Below, piece by piece: positions 1 through 9,006 of a stretch of 64,000 bases of DNA; positions within the stretch are counted from its first letter, which is position 1; each line of letters opens with the position of its first letter. The notes below the pieces were generated by a model. That model saw only the letters and a program-made list of their open reading frames with translations, did no database searches and was not told where the DNA came from. The position numbers and the translations under genes are program-made. The stretch is from Paenibacillus anaericanus (GTDB lineage Bacteria; Bacillota; Bacilli; Paenibacillales; Paenibacillaceae). Where the stretch lies: the NCBI RefSeq assembly GCF_003994475.1, contig NZ_RZNY01000016.1, positions 62,001 through 126,000 of the forward strand, written 5' to 3'.

Positions 1-218
1 AATCCGGAATCACTTGGAAACTCTTCCTCGGATAATAGTCCCGCCTGAACCGATGGCTGAAGAGAATCAAGATTAGCCGCAGTATTATCTTCTTTCTGAT
101 TAACGCCTGGCCAGACTGCACTTAGCACACCAGCAAGAACAATCCACGCGACCAGTGTGACCCATTTCGTTCTTCTCCCAGCAACCCAGCGACCCATACG
201 CTCCAGTAGGATATCCAT
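1..218 (-). CDS. MMPL-family (RND-like) membrane transporter, N-terminal part only
   Basis: Only the first 72 codons are in the window; the gene runs off the left edge. The N-terminus has an amphipathic start (MDILLERMGRWVAGRR), one hydrophobic membrane segment (TLVAWIVLAGVLSAVW) and then an acidic extracytoplasmic stretch. This is the usual opening of MMPL/YdfJ-type proteins, which export lipids or drugs using the proton gradient. The start at 218 follows a GGAGAA ribosome site. The gene is divergent from the TetR gene at 388, a common arrangement in which the regulator represses the exporter. Family assignment from 72 residues is good but the substrate cannot be known. Confidence 0.75.
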   Translation of the reverse strand, partial: MDILLERMGRWVAGRRTKWVTLVAWIVLAGVLSAVWPGVNQKEDNTAANLDSLQPSVQAGLLSEEEFPSDSG

Positions 219-324
219 ATCTTCTCCATCTCCATTTTCTCCATTGATTAGTGGTGTGACATAAATCATATTGTAATTATATATACCGGAAGGTTAATTA
301 TCAATCGAAAATTTAATTCCACCT

Positions 325-354
325 TTGTTCTCCTCAAATCGCTTATGGTATAAT
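325..354 (+). promoter_or_regulatory. Probable sigma-A promoter of the TetR gene
   Basis: TTGTTC at 325-330 and TATAAT at 349-354 are separated by 18 bp, with the start codon 34 bp further on. It lies in the 169-bp region shared with the divergent MMPL gene, so a TetR operator is expected here, but no clear palindrome was seen. Confidence 0.55.
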
Positions 355-387
355 AGTTCGTCAGTACAAGGGATTGAGGTGATTGGG

Positions 388-1005
388 ATGAAATCCCCGA
401 AAAAAAGGCCTTTAGGAAGACCTTCTGGACAACAAGAAGGCTTACCTACTTCCAAGACTATATTACATGCTGCCTCGAAGCTCTTCATAGAAAAAGGATT
501 TGAATCCGTTTCGATGAATCAGGTTGCAGAACTTTCCGGCGTAACTAAAGCGGCCGTTTATTACTATTTTCCAACAAAAACAGAATTATTTATGGCTTCG
601 ATGCTCGAGGTATTGTCCTTTGTTAACGAACGTATTAGAACAATTCTAGAGCAGCCTGGCAGCTTCCGTTCTCGTCTAGTTAACATTGCTACAAACTATT
701 TGAAAATCCCACAGGTCCATATGGATGGGATGGTCGAGAAGGTGCGGCACCATCTATCTCCTGAACAACAAGAATCACTAATTATTCATGAGAATGCGTT
801 GTACCAGAGATTACAAGAGGGATTCGATGCAGCCGTCAGAAATGAAGAAATTATTTGCAACGATTCCTTTATAGCCGCTCACATTTTCGTGTCCATGCTA
901 AAGGTTGGGGAACGTAAATATACAGATGACAACAAACTATTTGCTTCCATAGAAGAGGCTGCTGAAGGGATCGTATCCTTCCTTTGGAGAGGTATTCATA
1001 AGTGA
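388..1005 (+). CDS. TetR/AcrR-family transcriptional repressor
   Basis: 205 residues. The N-terminal third carries the TetR DNA-binding helix-turn-helix (ILHAASKLFIEKGFESVSMN, then VAELSGVTKAAVYYYFPTK). The remainder is a helical ligand-binding and dimerisation domain without a recognisable subfamily signature. The start at 388 is preferred over the in-frame ATG at 325 because it follows GAGGTGAT at normal spacing and because 325 overlaps the predicted -35 element. It is divergent from the MMPL exporter, so the simplest role is ligand-relieved repression of that exporter and of itself. The ligand is unknown. Confidence 0.88.
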   Translation: MKSPKKRPLGRPSGQQEGLPTSKTILHAASKLFIEKGFESVSMNQVAELSGVTKAAVYYYFPTKTELFMASMLEVLSFVNERIRTILEQPGSFRSRLVNIATNYLKIPQVHMDGMVEKVRHHLSPEQQESLIIHENALYQRLQEGFDAAVRNEEIICNDSFIAAHIFVSMLKVGERKYTDDNKLFASIEEAAEGIVSFLWRGIHK

Positions 1006-1039
1006 GTAAGCCCATAACAAACAAAGGATGATCATATAT

Positions 1040-1342
1040 ATGGCTTTCGGCGTCAAAAGAGAAGAACTAAATGCTTGGAAAGAAGCAGTTTCCCGCGGGG
1101 AGATTGCCTTCTTGACACACTTTTGGCTAGATCCCCGTTTTCCCGGTATCACGACCGTTACCAAGGTCGGCTGTTCCGACTTGCAACGTCTAACTTCCTG
1201 GTGTATCGAACATGATCTCCCACCACAATACATCCATAATCGCTCCCCCTTCCCCCATTTTGATCTACTCGGACCAAAGCAACGTGAAATCCTCCAACAA
1301 GAGGAGCTCTGGGACCAATTAGAGCGCTTCAGATTAGGGTAG
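1040..1342 (+). CDS. Small conserved cytoplasmic protein of unknown function
   Basis: 100 residues, no signal peptide or membrane segment. The start at 1040 (MAFGVKREELNAWK) is chosen because AAAGGA lies 11 bp upstream; the ATG at 1028 has no ribosome site. The sequence is dense in aromatic, charged and histidine residues (LTHFWLDPRFPG, IHNRSPFPHFDLLG), as in small conserved proteins of Bacillales that resemble B. subtilis YneQ. That comparison is from memory and unverified. It follows the TetR gene by 34 bp on the same strand and may be cotranscribed, though no functional link is evident. Confidence 0.7.
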   Translation: MAFGVKREELNAWKEAVSRGEIAFLTHFWLDPRFPGITTVTKVGCSDLQRLTSWCIEHDLPPQYIHNRSPFPHFDLLGPKQREILQQEELWDQLERFRLG

Positions 1343-1470
1343 CACTCCGATTTTGGATGTAGCCTTAATTTCTTATATTTATTTTTTCTCTTTCCATGGA
1401 GACTATAATACCTTATTCTGTATATGGGAAATTTTATTAGAGAGAAAACTATACTGAGGTGAGAAATTAG

Positions 1471-2730
1471 ATGTCAAGTAATGCACATGCTTCGCCCGTT
1501 TCAGGCAGTTTGTTTAAAAACCGGTTTTACCAAACGATCCTGATTTCGAACATCTTTCTACAAATCGGGATTTGGGTTAGAAATTTTGCCATTCTCATGT
1601 TCGTGACAGATCAGACTAACAACGATCCACTGGCAATTTCGCTTATTTCTGTAGTTGAATTTGCTCCAATCTTCGTCTTCTCCTTCATAGGAGGTGCGTT
1701 CGCTGACCGTTGGAAGCCCAAGCGAACCATGATCTGGTGTGATTTCCTATCCGCCATCTCTGTATTCGCTGTACTACTTACCCTACTGTATGGTTCATGG
1801 GAGGCCGTCTACTTAGCAACATTCGTCTCGGCCATACTATCACAATTCTCCCAACCTTCCGTCATGAAACTATTCAAACAACATGTTCATCCCGAGAAAT
1901 TACAGCAAGGGATGGCCCTATTTCAATCCCTGGTTGCCATCTTCATGGTACTCGGACCTTCCCTTGGTATATTCTCATATCACCAATTCGGCATTAAGAT
2001 TTCAATCGGAGTCATGGGCGTAGCCTTCTTATTATCTGCGGTTGTGTTATTCCGACTCCCAGCTGATGAGGAGCCAGAGGCCAAGGGTGAACGCAGCACA
2101 AAAATATGGCAAGAGCTTGGTGATGGATTCCGTTATGTATGGCGCAGTCCTGTATTGAAAGTCCTCGGTCTCACATTTGCGATTGCTGGATTCTCCATAG
2201 GTACCATCCAGACACTTTCCCTCTTCATCGTTACAGAGCGGCTTGGTCAACCTAAAGAGTTCTTACAGTTTCTGATGATGGTCAACGGGGTCGCTATGTT
2301 GCTCGGTGGAGCCGTCATTATGACGCTTGCCAAAAAGATCGCTCCGCAAGTCTTGCTCGCTTTTGGTATAGCCGTTAGTGCTGTATGTATTGTTGGTATG
2401 GGTCTCTCCACTAGTATCCCATTAACCTTGGCGTTACAATTCCTAAACGGACTTACCATGCCCTGCATCCAAATCGGGATTAACACCATGATCCTTCAAT
2501 GGACAGAACAGTCCTATGTAGGCCGGGTAAACGGAGTGCTTAGTCCGATGTTTATGGGGATGATGGTCATCATGATGTCGGTGGCCGGAGTTCTCAAGAA
2601 AATGTTTCCGCTGGTCGAAATCTTCGTTATATCTGGTATCGTAATGTTAATAGGTGCACTCATTCTCATTCCGATATTCAAACATAAACCAGCACCTACT
2701 GTAACAGCAGAAACTGCTAACCCTGCATAA
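1471..2730 (+). CDS. Major facilitator superfamily transporter
   Basis: 419 residues with about 12 hydrophobic segments and a hydrophilic central loop near residues 195-215. The loop after TM2 (GGAFADRWKPKR) is the MFS motif A region. It resembles the MFS_3/EntS-like exporters. A GAGGTGAG ribosome site precedes the ATG. It stands alone between the small gene at 1040 and a shared terminator. The substrate cannot be read from sequence; efflux is the usual role of this subgroup. Confidence 0.85.
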   Translation: MSSNAHASPVSGSLFKNRFYQTILISNIFLQIGIWVRNFAILMFVTDQTNNDPLAISLISVVEFAPIFVFSFIGGAFADRWKPKRTMIWCDFLSAISVFAVLLTLLYGSWEAVYLATFVSAILSQFSQPSVMKLFKQHVHPEKLQQGMALFQSLVAIFMVLGPSLGIFSYHQFGIKISIGVMGVAFLLSAVVLFRLPADEEPEAKGERSTKIWQELGDGFRYVWRSPVLKVLGLTFAIAGFSIGTIQTLSLFIVTERLGQPKEFLQFLMMVNGVAMLLGGAVIMTLAKKIAPQVLLAFGIAVSAVCIVGMGLSTSIPLTLALQFLNGLTMPCIQIGINTMILQWTEQSYVGRVNGVLSPMFMGMMVIMMSVAGVLKKMFPLVEIFVISGIVMLIGALILIPIFKHKPAPTVTAETANPA

Positions 2731-2743
2731 ATTACTTGCATAT

Positions 2744-2800
2744 AAAAAGAGTCCTGGTAAAGATGATCAAGGGATCATCTTTGCACAGGACTCTTTCTTC
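2744..2800. terminator. Bidirectional intrinsic terminator
   Basis: An 11-bp inverted repeat (AAAGAGTCCTG at 2746-2756 and its complement at 2786-2796) encloses a second inner stem. A-rich and T-rich flanks lie on the two sides. It sits between the convergent MFS gene and ppaC and can serve both. Confidence 0.85.
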
Positions 2801-2817
2801 ATATATAGCCAGTTTGC

Positions 2818-3750
2818 TTATCGTTTGTTAAAAATGTCCGTCAATACCGGAACGATTTGCGCTTTACGGGATACGACGCCTTTGAGTACTGCCTTGTTAT
2901 CGGCTAGTTTCACACTATAAGCCTCTTCTACAACAGCAGAATCCTTACCGAGTGCTAGTCCTACAGAGTCGTTGTTGAGAATGTCAGTTACAACAAACAA
3001 GAACAAGTCCAGTCCCTTACTCTCGATGATTCCGTTAAGAGCGGCTTCAATCTCAGACTGCCGTGACAGCACATCGTTTACATCCACTGCATTTACTTGA
3101 GCAATTTCCACTTTAGATCCAGCCATATCAAATTCCTTAGCATCAAGGGAGATGAGTTGCTGAATTGTCTTGTCGCTCAAATCGGCTCCTGCCTTCAGCA
3201 TGTCAAGACCATATTCCTCAGTATTTACGCCTGCAATTTCCGCTAGTTCGCGAGCAGCATTAACATCTTGCTCTGTGCATGTAGGTGATTTAAATAGTAG
3301 TGAATCCGAAATAATAGCAGACAGCATCAAGCCAGCTATATTGCTGGGTACCGCAATTCCGTTTTCTTTATACAATTTATTTAATATTGTAGCCGTACAA
3401 CCAACGGGTTCAGCGCGATAATAAAGCGGTCCACTCGTTTCAAAGTTAGCAATACGATGATGATCAATAACCTCAACGACCCGGACTTGATCGATATCCG
3501 AAACGCTTTGTTGCCGTTCATTATGATCAACTAGAATGACTTCTTTCACTTCACCAGCTACCGCCTCGATAACCCGAGGGGCCTGAAATCCGAAACGATC
3601 CAGAGCAAACGCCGTCTCCCCGTTAACGTTGCCTAATGCAACAGGTTCAACGTTCCAACCTAGCTTGGATTTCAAGTCTGCGTAAGCAATTGCTGAGCAA
3701 ATGGTATCTGTGTCGGGATTTTTATGACCGAAAATCAATACTTTTTCCAT
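2818..3750 (-). CDS. ppaC: Manganese-dependent inorganic pyrophosphatase (family II)
   Basis: 310 residues, the usual length for PpaC. It hydrolyses pyrophosphate to phosphate in the cytoplasm, pulling biosynthetic reactions forward. The DHH-family metal sites are present: GHKNPDTDT near residue 8, VDHNE near residue 74, and the DHH motif ([10 protein letters not shown]) near residue 96. [10 protein letters not shown] follows, and an SRK motif (VSRKAQIVP) lies near the C-terminus. AAAGGAGAG precedes the ATG. It is a single-gene unit ended by the shared terminator at 2744-2800. Confidence 0.96.
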   Translation of the reverse strand: MEKVLIFGHKNPDTDTICSAIAYADLKSKLGWNVEPVALGNVNGETAFALDRFGFQAPRVIEAVAGEVKEVILVDHNERQQSVSDIDQVRVVEVIDHHRIANFETSGPLYYRAEPVGCTATILNKLYKENGIAVPSNIAGLMLSAIISDSLLFKSPTCTEQDVNAARELAEIAGVNTEEYGLDMLKAGADLSDKTIQQLISLDAKEFDMAGSKVEIAQVNAVDVNDVLSRQSEIEAALNGIIESKGLDLFLFVVTDILNNDSVGLALGKDSAVVEEAYSVKLADNKAVLKGVVSRKAQIVPVLTDIFNKR

Positions 3751-3984
3751 CTAATTACTCTCCTTTTCGTCATCAACTTAGAAAAGTATATCTCAGATTT
3801 AGCTGGACAATCAAGATGATAGCTTTAATATTTATTACGCATTGCAAACAAACTAGGGTCAAGGAGATAATAAGTCCTAAGAATGACATTAAGTCTTCAC
3901 TCAGGTAGTCTTCAGCAGGCACTCAGCCTAATCATAGATAATATGTACTATGAGTAAGGTTTAATAGTTAGGGAGGCACATAAC

Positions 3985-4671
3985 ATGAACAACGTGAAGG
4001 GTATCAAAATATTACTTGTCGACGATGAACCACATATTCTTCAATTTCTAGAATTCGGCTTAACTAATGAAGGATTCGATATACGGTCAGCTAGTGATGG
4101 AATGAGTGCTATTAACATAGCAGCTGAATTCCATCCCCATATCGTCGTGCTCGATGTCATGTTGCCGGGAATGGACGGCTGGGAAGTCTGTCGATTATTG
4201 AAGAAAAATATGAGCAACATCGCCATTATTATGTTGACAGCTAAGGATGAGGTTGATGACAGAGTTAAGGGACTAAATATCGGCGCTGATGATTATGTCG
4301 TCAAACCCTTCAGCTTCGAAGAATTGCTAGCACGAATCGGAGCGCGATTACGCAACCAATTTCCAACTCTATTTGGAGAAGTCATGCTAGGACCCTTTCG
4401 TATCGATGACCGCAGGAAAGAAATAACCTATCTTGAGCAGGTACTGGAGCTATCTCCAACCGAATACGAGTTGCTTAAATATTTGGTTATTAATCAAGGC
4501 ATTGTATTAAGTAAGTCAACGATTTTAGATCAAGTTTGGGGTTATGATTTCGGTGGTGAGGAGAATATCGTTGAAGTATATATAAGATCGCTTCGCGAGA
4601 AATTAAACGACAAAGAGCATCGGCTCATTCGCACGCTCCGGGGCGCGGGTTACCGCGTCGATCTGCCATGA
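3985..4671 (+). CDS. OmpR/PhoB-family response regulator
   Basis: 228 residues. The receiver domain (1-120) has the acidic pair in LLVDDEPHIL, the phospho-acceptor Asp in VVLDVMLPGMDGW, and the conserved Lys in VVKPF. The C-terminal winged helix (about 130-228) has LSPTEYELLKYL and ends in RTLRGAGYRVDLP. It overlaps the following kinase gene by ATGA, so the two are translationally coupled. GGGAGG precedes the ATG. The stimulus is unknown; MprAB/BaeSR-type pairs often sense envelope stress. Confidence 0.93.
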   Translation: MNNVKGIKILLVDDEPHILQFLEFGLTNEGFDIRSASDGMSAINIAAEFHPHIVVLDVMLPGMDGWEVCRLLKKNMSNIAIIMLTAKDEVDDRVKGLNIGADDYVVKPFSFEELLARIGARLRNQFPTLFGEVMLGPFRIDDRRKEITYLEQVLELSPTEYELLKYLVINQGIVLSKSTILDQVWGYDFGGEENIVEVYIRSLREKLNDKEHRLIRTLRGAGYRVDLP

Positions 4672-6173
4672 AGAGGGGGTTGTTCGGCAAAATCAAGACA
4701 TTTTTTGCCCCCCGCTCTCTTCGCTTCCAGTTACTCTCGCGCTCCTTGTTCATCTTGGCGGCTCTGCTATTACTCATTGGATCACTGCAGTACGTTCTGA
4801 TGAAAGACTTCTTATACCGCAGTCAGTCGGAGACGATGATCTCTCAATTGCGGAGTATCCCTAAGAACCTGCTTGGTACGAATACTCCAGCCCCTGAATG
4901 GAGAGACGAAGGGGGATCAAATACCGATCTACCTAGTCCCGACAAGGGAAATCGTGGACCTATCTTTTTCCTTGCTGGCACTTCCTTGGCCTACATCAGT
5001 GAAGACGGAAGTTTTACGGACTTAACAGAAGAATACGGTATACCCTCCCCGCGTCTTACCGATGCACAGTACGCTGAGATTTTAGAAAATACAAGATACA
5101 AGGACCATAGTAATTATCAAGTTGTTCAAGACACTGCTGGGAATGAACAACTTGTCGTGATCACGGTGGTGGGTGGACCCGATAATCGTCACGAGCTCAT
5201 TCAAATGGGTACACTCACCGCTCCAATACGAGAGATCGCTTTAAGGCAACTTAGGACATTTCTTATCTTATCCTTACTTGCTCTAGCAGGAGGATTGATG
5301 CTCTATTTACCGGTTCTGCGCCGATCACTTAATCCGCTCAACCAAATGATAAAAACCGTTGAGGCCATAAATGCAGGTAACTTAAATCATCGATTCCCCG
5401 ATACGCAGAGACAACTCGAGATCGATCGGTTAGCCAATTCATTTAACGGTATGCTTGAGCGATTAGAGTTGTCCTTCGATGCTGAACGGGAAGCCAAAGA
5501 ACAGATGAGAAGATTCATCGCCGATGCATCGCATGAACTACGCACCCCGTTAACTTCGATTCACGGATTTTTGGAGGTCCTTTTACGTGGTGCCGTTGAT
5601 AGACCAGAACAGCTCTATGCCGCCTTGAACAGTATGCATGGGGAATCTAAGCGCATGAAAAAGCTGGTAGAAGATCTGCTGATGTTAGCTAAGTTAGATC
5701 GTGCCCCTGAGCTTCAACTAACCGAGACACGATTAGATTTGCTTATTACAGAAATGGAGCCCAGTCTGCAAATTCTTGCGGGAGAACGAAATCTTCAATT
5801 GAATATATCGCCTTGCAGTCCGGGTATGTACGATTCTGATAAGATAAAGCAAGTCATACTAAACTTATTTCATAATGCCGTCCAACACACCGACCCGATT
5901 GATGGCGCTATTACACTAACCTTATCCTCCCATCAAGATCGCACCAAATTGACCATTAAGGATAACGGCCAGGGTATCTCTAAAGAGCATTTACCCCATG
6001 TCTTTGAACGTTTCTATCGTAGTGATTCTTCACGTACTCGTAAACATGGTGGTGCTGGATTAGGTCTTTCGATAACACATTCCATTGTCGAAGCTCATGG
6101 CGGCAGTATCAGCGTTTATAGTGAAGTAGGAGAAGGAACAACATTTCAAGTGGTACTTCCTATTTTAAAATAA
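4668..6173 (+). CDS. Membrane sensor histidine kinase
   Basis: 501 residues. TM1 lies at about 25-45, an extracytoplasmic sensor region at about 46-190, TM2 at about 195-215, then a HAMP linker. The dimerisation/phosphoacceptor helix has the H-box FIADASHELRTPLTSIHGF. The ATPase domain shows N (LNLFHNAVQH), G1 (DNGQGI), F (FERFYR) and G2 (GGAGLGLSI) boxes. The start codon overlaps the stop of the response regulator, its evident partner. The ligand sensed by the external domain is not recognisable. Confidence 0.93.
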   Translation: MKRGLFGKIKTFFAPRSLRFQLLSRSLFILAALLLLIGSLQYVLMKDFLYRSQSETMISQLRSIPKNLLGTNTPAPEWRDEGGSNTDLPSPDKGNRGPIFFLAGTSLAYISEDGSFTDLTEEYGIPSPRLTDAQYAEILENTRYKDHSNYQVVQDTAGNEQLVVITVVGGPDNRHELIQMGTLTAPIREIALRQLRTFLILSLLALAGGLMLYLPVLRRSLNPLNQMIKTVEAINAGNLNHRFPDTQRQLEIDRLANSFNGMLERLELSFDAEREAKEQMRRFIADASHELRTPLTSIHGFLEVLLRGAVDRPEQLYAALNSMHGESKRMKKLVEDLLMLAKLDRAPELQLTETRLDLLITEMEPSLQILAGERNLQLNISPCSPGMYDSDKIKQVILNLFHNAVQHTDPIDGAITLTLSSHQDRTKLTIKDNGQGISKEHLPHVFERFYRSDSSRTRKHGGAGLGLSITHSIVEAHGGSISVYSEVGEGTTFQVVLPILK

Positions 6174-6184
6174 CACATTAAAAA

Positions 6185-6230
6185 GCCGAGGATTCAGCAC
6201 AATTGATGTGCTTGAACTCTCGGCCTCTTG
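6185..6230. terminator. Intrinsic terminator shared by the kinase gene and hflX
   Basis: GCCGAG at 6185-6190 pairs with CTCGGC at 6219-6224, with a second inner stem (AGCAC/GTGCT). The plus strand continues CTCTTG; A-rich sequence lies on the left for the minus strand. It separates convergent genes. Confidence 0.75.
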
Positions 6231-6247
6231 TACGATCAGGTACCCCT

Positions 6248-7519
6248 TTATTCCGTTACTTCGATGACATATTGTTTGTATTTACCGTAATCGCTTAGCT
6301 TACATTCCATAGTGATCTTTGTTCCCTCAGACTCATATTCTGTAGACAGAATGTTTGCACTTTCATTGAAATAAGACACCACAGCCCCTTGATCATAAGG
6401 AATAAGCATCTCACATTGAATGTAATTTTTGAAGATACGCTCTCGGATAGCCTCGACCAATTCAGAAATACCGATCCGTGGTTTTGCGGCAATATATATT
6501 TTATCCCCATCAACCTCGGGAATACTCCGTTCCGTAAGATCAGATTTATTATAAGCGTAAAGCGTCGGAATATCTGTAATTCCAATTTCCTTCAGCGTCT
6601 GAACAGTAATATCGATCAGTCGTTCATGTTCCGGATTACTATAATCGACCACATGAATCAGCAGATCTGCCTCGGCCACCTCTTCTAGCGTCGAACGAAA
6701 CGCCTTGATGAGATGATGCGGCAATTTACTTACAAATCCAACTGTATCCGTAAGCAAAAATGATTTATTGTCCGGCAGTGGAATGTCACGAACTGACGTT
6801 TCCAGCGTGGCGAACAACATATCTTTCTCAAGCACTTGCTTCTCTGGAGTTATACTGTACTGTTCCATCAAGGCATTCATAATCGTAGATTTTCCAGCAT
6901 TCGTATATCCTACGAGTGAAACAACAGGAACATCATTTTTCTTCCGCTGTTTACGTTGGGTCTGCCGATGAGCAACGAGCACCTCTAGTTCTTTACTCAG
7001 CACCGTGATCTTCTCTTCAATCCGCCGCCGGTCAAGCTCAAGTCGCGTCTCACCCGCACCTCGGTTCTTAGTACCTACTCCCCCGCTCTGTCTTCCCAGT
7101 GATTCCCCTAACCCAATCAAACGAGGTAGCATATATCTAAGTTGCGCTACTTCCACCTGCAACTGAGCTTCGCGCGTCTTCGCCCGTCGTGCAAAGATGT
7201 CAAGAATCAGTATCGTCCGGTCGATCACCTTACACTGCAAATCGGCTTCGAGATTACGAATTTGTGAAGGTGACAGCTCGTCATTAAAAATCACGAGATT
7301 GCCTTCCACCCCTTCTAGTAGTGCAAGCACCTCTGTACTTTTTCCTGTTCCAATGTAATGAGATTTATTCACACGTGGCAAGTTTTGAGTCATTGTTCCT
7401 ACAACCTCAACTTCACATGCCTCTGCCAAATTCGCTAATTCTTCCATCGAATATTCAAAATCAGCTTGATGATTCAGATTAACCCCAACTAATATCGCCT
7501 TTTGTTCTAATTGTTCCAT
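6248..7519 (-). CDS. hflX: Ribosome-associated GTPase HflX
   Basis: 423 residues. HflX splits stalled 70S or 100S ribosomes and in some Gram-positives contributes to macrolide-lincosamide tolerance. The N-terminal HflX domain is followed by a coiled middle region (GVGTKNRGAGETRLELDRRR, the family signature). The G domain follows, with G1 GYTNAGKST, G3 DTVGFV and G4 NKSD. The start is placed at 7519 because AGGAGG (7530-7535) lies 10 bp upstream; the ATG at 7528 abuts the ribosome site. The gene is preceded by a structured leader with a terminator, described separately. Confidence 0.95.
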   Translation of the reverse strand: MEQLEQKAILVGVNLNHQADFEYSMEELANLAEACEVEVVGTMTQNLPRVNKSHYIGTGKSTEVLALLEGVEGNLVIFNDELSPSQIRNLEADLQCKVIDRTILILDIFARRAKTREAQLQVEVAQLRYMLPRLIGLGESLGRQSGGVGTKNRGAGETRLELDRRRIEEKITVLSKELEVLVAHRQTQRKQRKKNDVPVVSLVGYTNAGKSTIMNALMEQYSITPEKQVLEKDMLFATLETSVRDIPLPDNKSFLLTDTVGFVSKLPHHLIKAFRSTLEEVAEADLLIHVVDYSNPEHERLIDITVQTLKEIGITDIPTLYAYNKSDLTERSIPEVDGDKIYIAAKPRIGISELVEAIRERIFKNYIQCEMLIPYDQGAVVSYFNESANILSTEYESEGTKITMECKLSDYGKYKQYVIEVTE

Positions 7520-7539
7520 AAACTGCATTCCTCCTAAAG

Positions 7540-7815
7540 AAAAAATAAAAAACACAGGCAGCAGGCCTGTGTAGAATGCAAACGAGATATGATGACCATA
7601 GCGGACCTACGGCGAAATAAACGCTTACCGTAAGCGACGTCAACAAGTCGGTATATTCTATTCTAAAGTTCCCCTTATCATAGCAGACCAATCCCGTTCA
7701 CCCTGCACAGGAGCAGAGCCTTTGAGCACTATTCAATTAGCCGCGCAAAGTGGAAAAACGGAATTTAATGTATAACACGGGAAACCCTCCGTTCATGTAA
7801 ATTAAGTCTATTTTA
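7540..7815 (-). promoter_or_regulatory. Structured hflX leader with promoter and intrinsic terminator (candidate attenuator)
   Basis: Read on the minus strand. A promoter (TTGTTC, 18 bp, TAAAAT at 7815-7810) is followed by about 260 nt of untranslated leader. The leader ends in a perfect 8-bp hairpin (ACACAGGC at 7552-7559 with GCCTGTGT at 7565-7572) and a U-rich run (7540-7551), only 5 bp before the AGGAGG of hflX. Upstream hairpins include CUCUGC/GCAGGG, CGCUU/AAGCG and CCGUAG/CUAUGG. A 19-codon ORF (7796-7737) starts almost at the predicted transcription start but lacks a ribosome site. A terminator in this position implies regulated readthrough, or a separate small RNA. Confidence 0.6.
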
Positions 7816-7896
7816 CCATAAGTATGTTCAAATGAACAACCTCATATGTTATCTACATGACTCAGTTTACCTATAGATATTAGAGGAGGAATAATT

Positions 7897-8319
7897 ATGC
7901 CAAATTTCCCTTCAACTGGTGGAGGCGGTTTTGAATTGATAAGTACGTTATTCCCAATTCTTTTCATTATCATTCTTGCACTAATTATCTTTAGTATGAT
8001 CCGAAGTGGTGCGCGTTACGCCAACAACGCCAGTTCCCCCCGGCAATCTGTATATGCAACCATTACTTCCAAGCGCATGGATGTGCAGTTCTATTCCCAT
8101 ACCGATGCTAACGATCAAATGCATACCACCAACTCTTCACATACTTATTATTACATCACACTGCAGTTTGACAATGGTGAACGTAAAGAATACTTAGATG
8201 TCAAAAATATTTACGGACTTGTCGCCGAAGGAGATACCGGATACGCCGCAACTCAAGGTGAGTGGATTGTTGCTTTTGAACGAAATCAAGAAGTTAGTAG
8301 AGACAATAGTAGATTTTGA
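7897..8319 (+). CDS. DUF2500-type membrane-anchored protein
   Basis: 140 residues: a short Gly-rich start, one membrane segment (about 16-36), then a soluble beta-rich domain. The domain begins SPRQSVYATITSKRMDV, contains YYYITLQFDNGERKEY, and ends GDTGYAATQGEWIVAFER. This pattern is that of DUF2500 proteins, whose function is unknown. AGGAGGA precedes the ATG. It lies upstream of lemA and the HtpX-like gene, both envelope-related, but the 96-bp gap contains a TACAAT that could be a separate promoter. Confidence 0.8.
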   Translation: MPNFPSTGGGGFELISTLFPILFIIILALIIFSMIRSGARYANNASSPRQSVYATITSKRMDVQFYSHTDANDQMHTTNSSHTYYYITLQFDNGERKEYLDVKNIYGLVAEGDTGYAATQGEWIVAFERNQEVSRDNSRF

Positions 8320-8415
8320 TGATTCATCAACATTTTCCATTGTATATTTATGGTACAATTAAATTGATTTCCTATAGTAAATTGGAGTCTATTAAACAGA
8401 AAAGGAATGATGTAC

Positions 8416-8958
8416 ATGCAATGGATCGTAATTGGTGTTGTAGCGATCATCTTAATTTATGTTATTGTCGCTTACAATGGTTTAGTAAAACTTCGGAACT
8501 GGGTTAAAGAATCATGGAGTCAGATTGATGTTCAGTTAAAGCGTCGTCATGACTTGATCCCCAATTTACTAGAAACAGTTAAAGGTTATGCTAAGCATGA
8601 AAAAGAGACTTTAGAGAAAGTCATCCAAGCTCGTAATGGGTTAATCTCAGGCTCACCGAGTGAGCGTGTCGAAGCTGATAGTCAGCTCCAAGGAGCTTTG
8701 AAGTCGGTATTTGCACTGGGTGAATCTTATCCTGATTTGAAAGCCGATCAGAACTTTGTGTCGCTTCAAGAGGAACTCGCAAATACGGAGAACAAAGTAG
8801 CCTATTCCCGCCAGCTATATAACAAAACAGTAGCCGAATATAACACAAAAAGGGAATCGTTCCCTACAAATATGATTGCCGGGATATTCAATTTCAAGGT
8901 AGAACAATTACTTGTTACTCCAGAAGCAGAGAAGGAAGTTCCTAAGATTACATTTTAA
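8416..8958 (+). CDS. lemA: LemA-family protein
   Basis: 180 residues: an N-terminal membrane helix (about 2-22) followed by the LemA helical domain (LVKLRNWVKESWSQIDVQLK, then RRHDLIPNLLETVKGYAKHE; C-terminal YNTKRESFPTNMIAGIF). The start at 8416 is taken because AAAGGA lies 9 bp upstream; in-frame ATGs at 8407 and 8410 are too close to it. LemA commonly sits beside HtpX-type proteases, as here 48 bp upstream of one. Its biochemical role is unsettled. Confidence 0.92.
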   Translation: MQWIVIGVVAIILIYVIVAYNGLVKLRNWVKESWSQIDVQLKRRHDLIPNLLETVKGYAKHEKETLEKVIQARNGLISGSPSERVEADSQLQGALKSVFALGESYPDLKADQNFVSLQEELANTENKVAYSRQLYNKTVAEYNTKRESFPTNMIAGIFNFKVEQLLVTPEAEKEVPKITF

Positions 8959-9006
8959 TCTGCCTTGATATTGGATGGATTGATTCATGAAAGTAAGGTG
9001 ATTTCT

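Noticed and set aside
3636..3908. 90-codon plus-strand ORF overlapping the start of ppaC
   Set aside because: It lies mostly antisense to ppaC and has no ribosome site or recognisable content.
7479..7691. 70-codon ORF across the hflX leader
   Set aside because: It runs through the terminator and overlaps the hflX start in another frame without a ribosome site.
7540..7815. hflX leader considered as 6S RNA
   Set aside because: Part can be folded as a stem with a large bubble, but no convincing closing stem or known 6S sequence was recognised.
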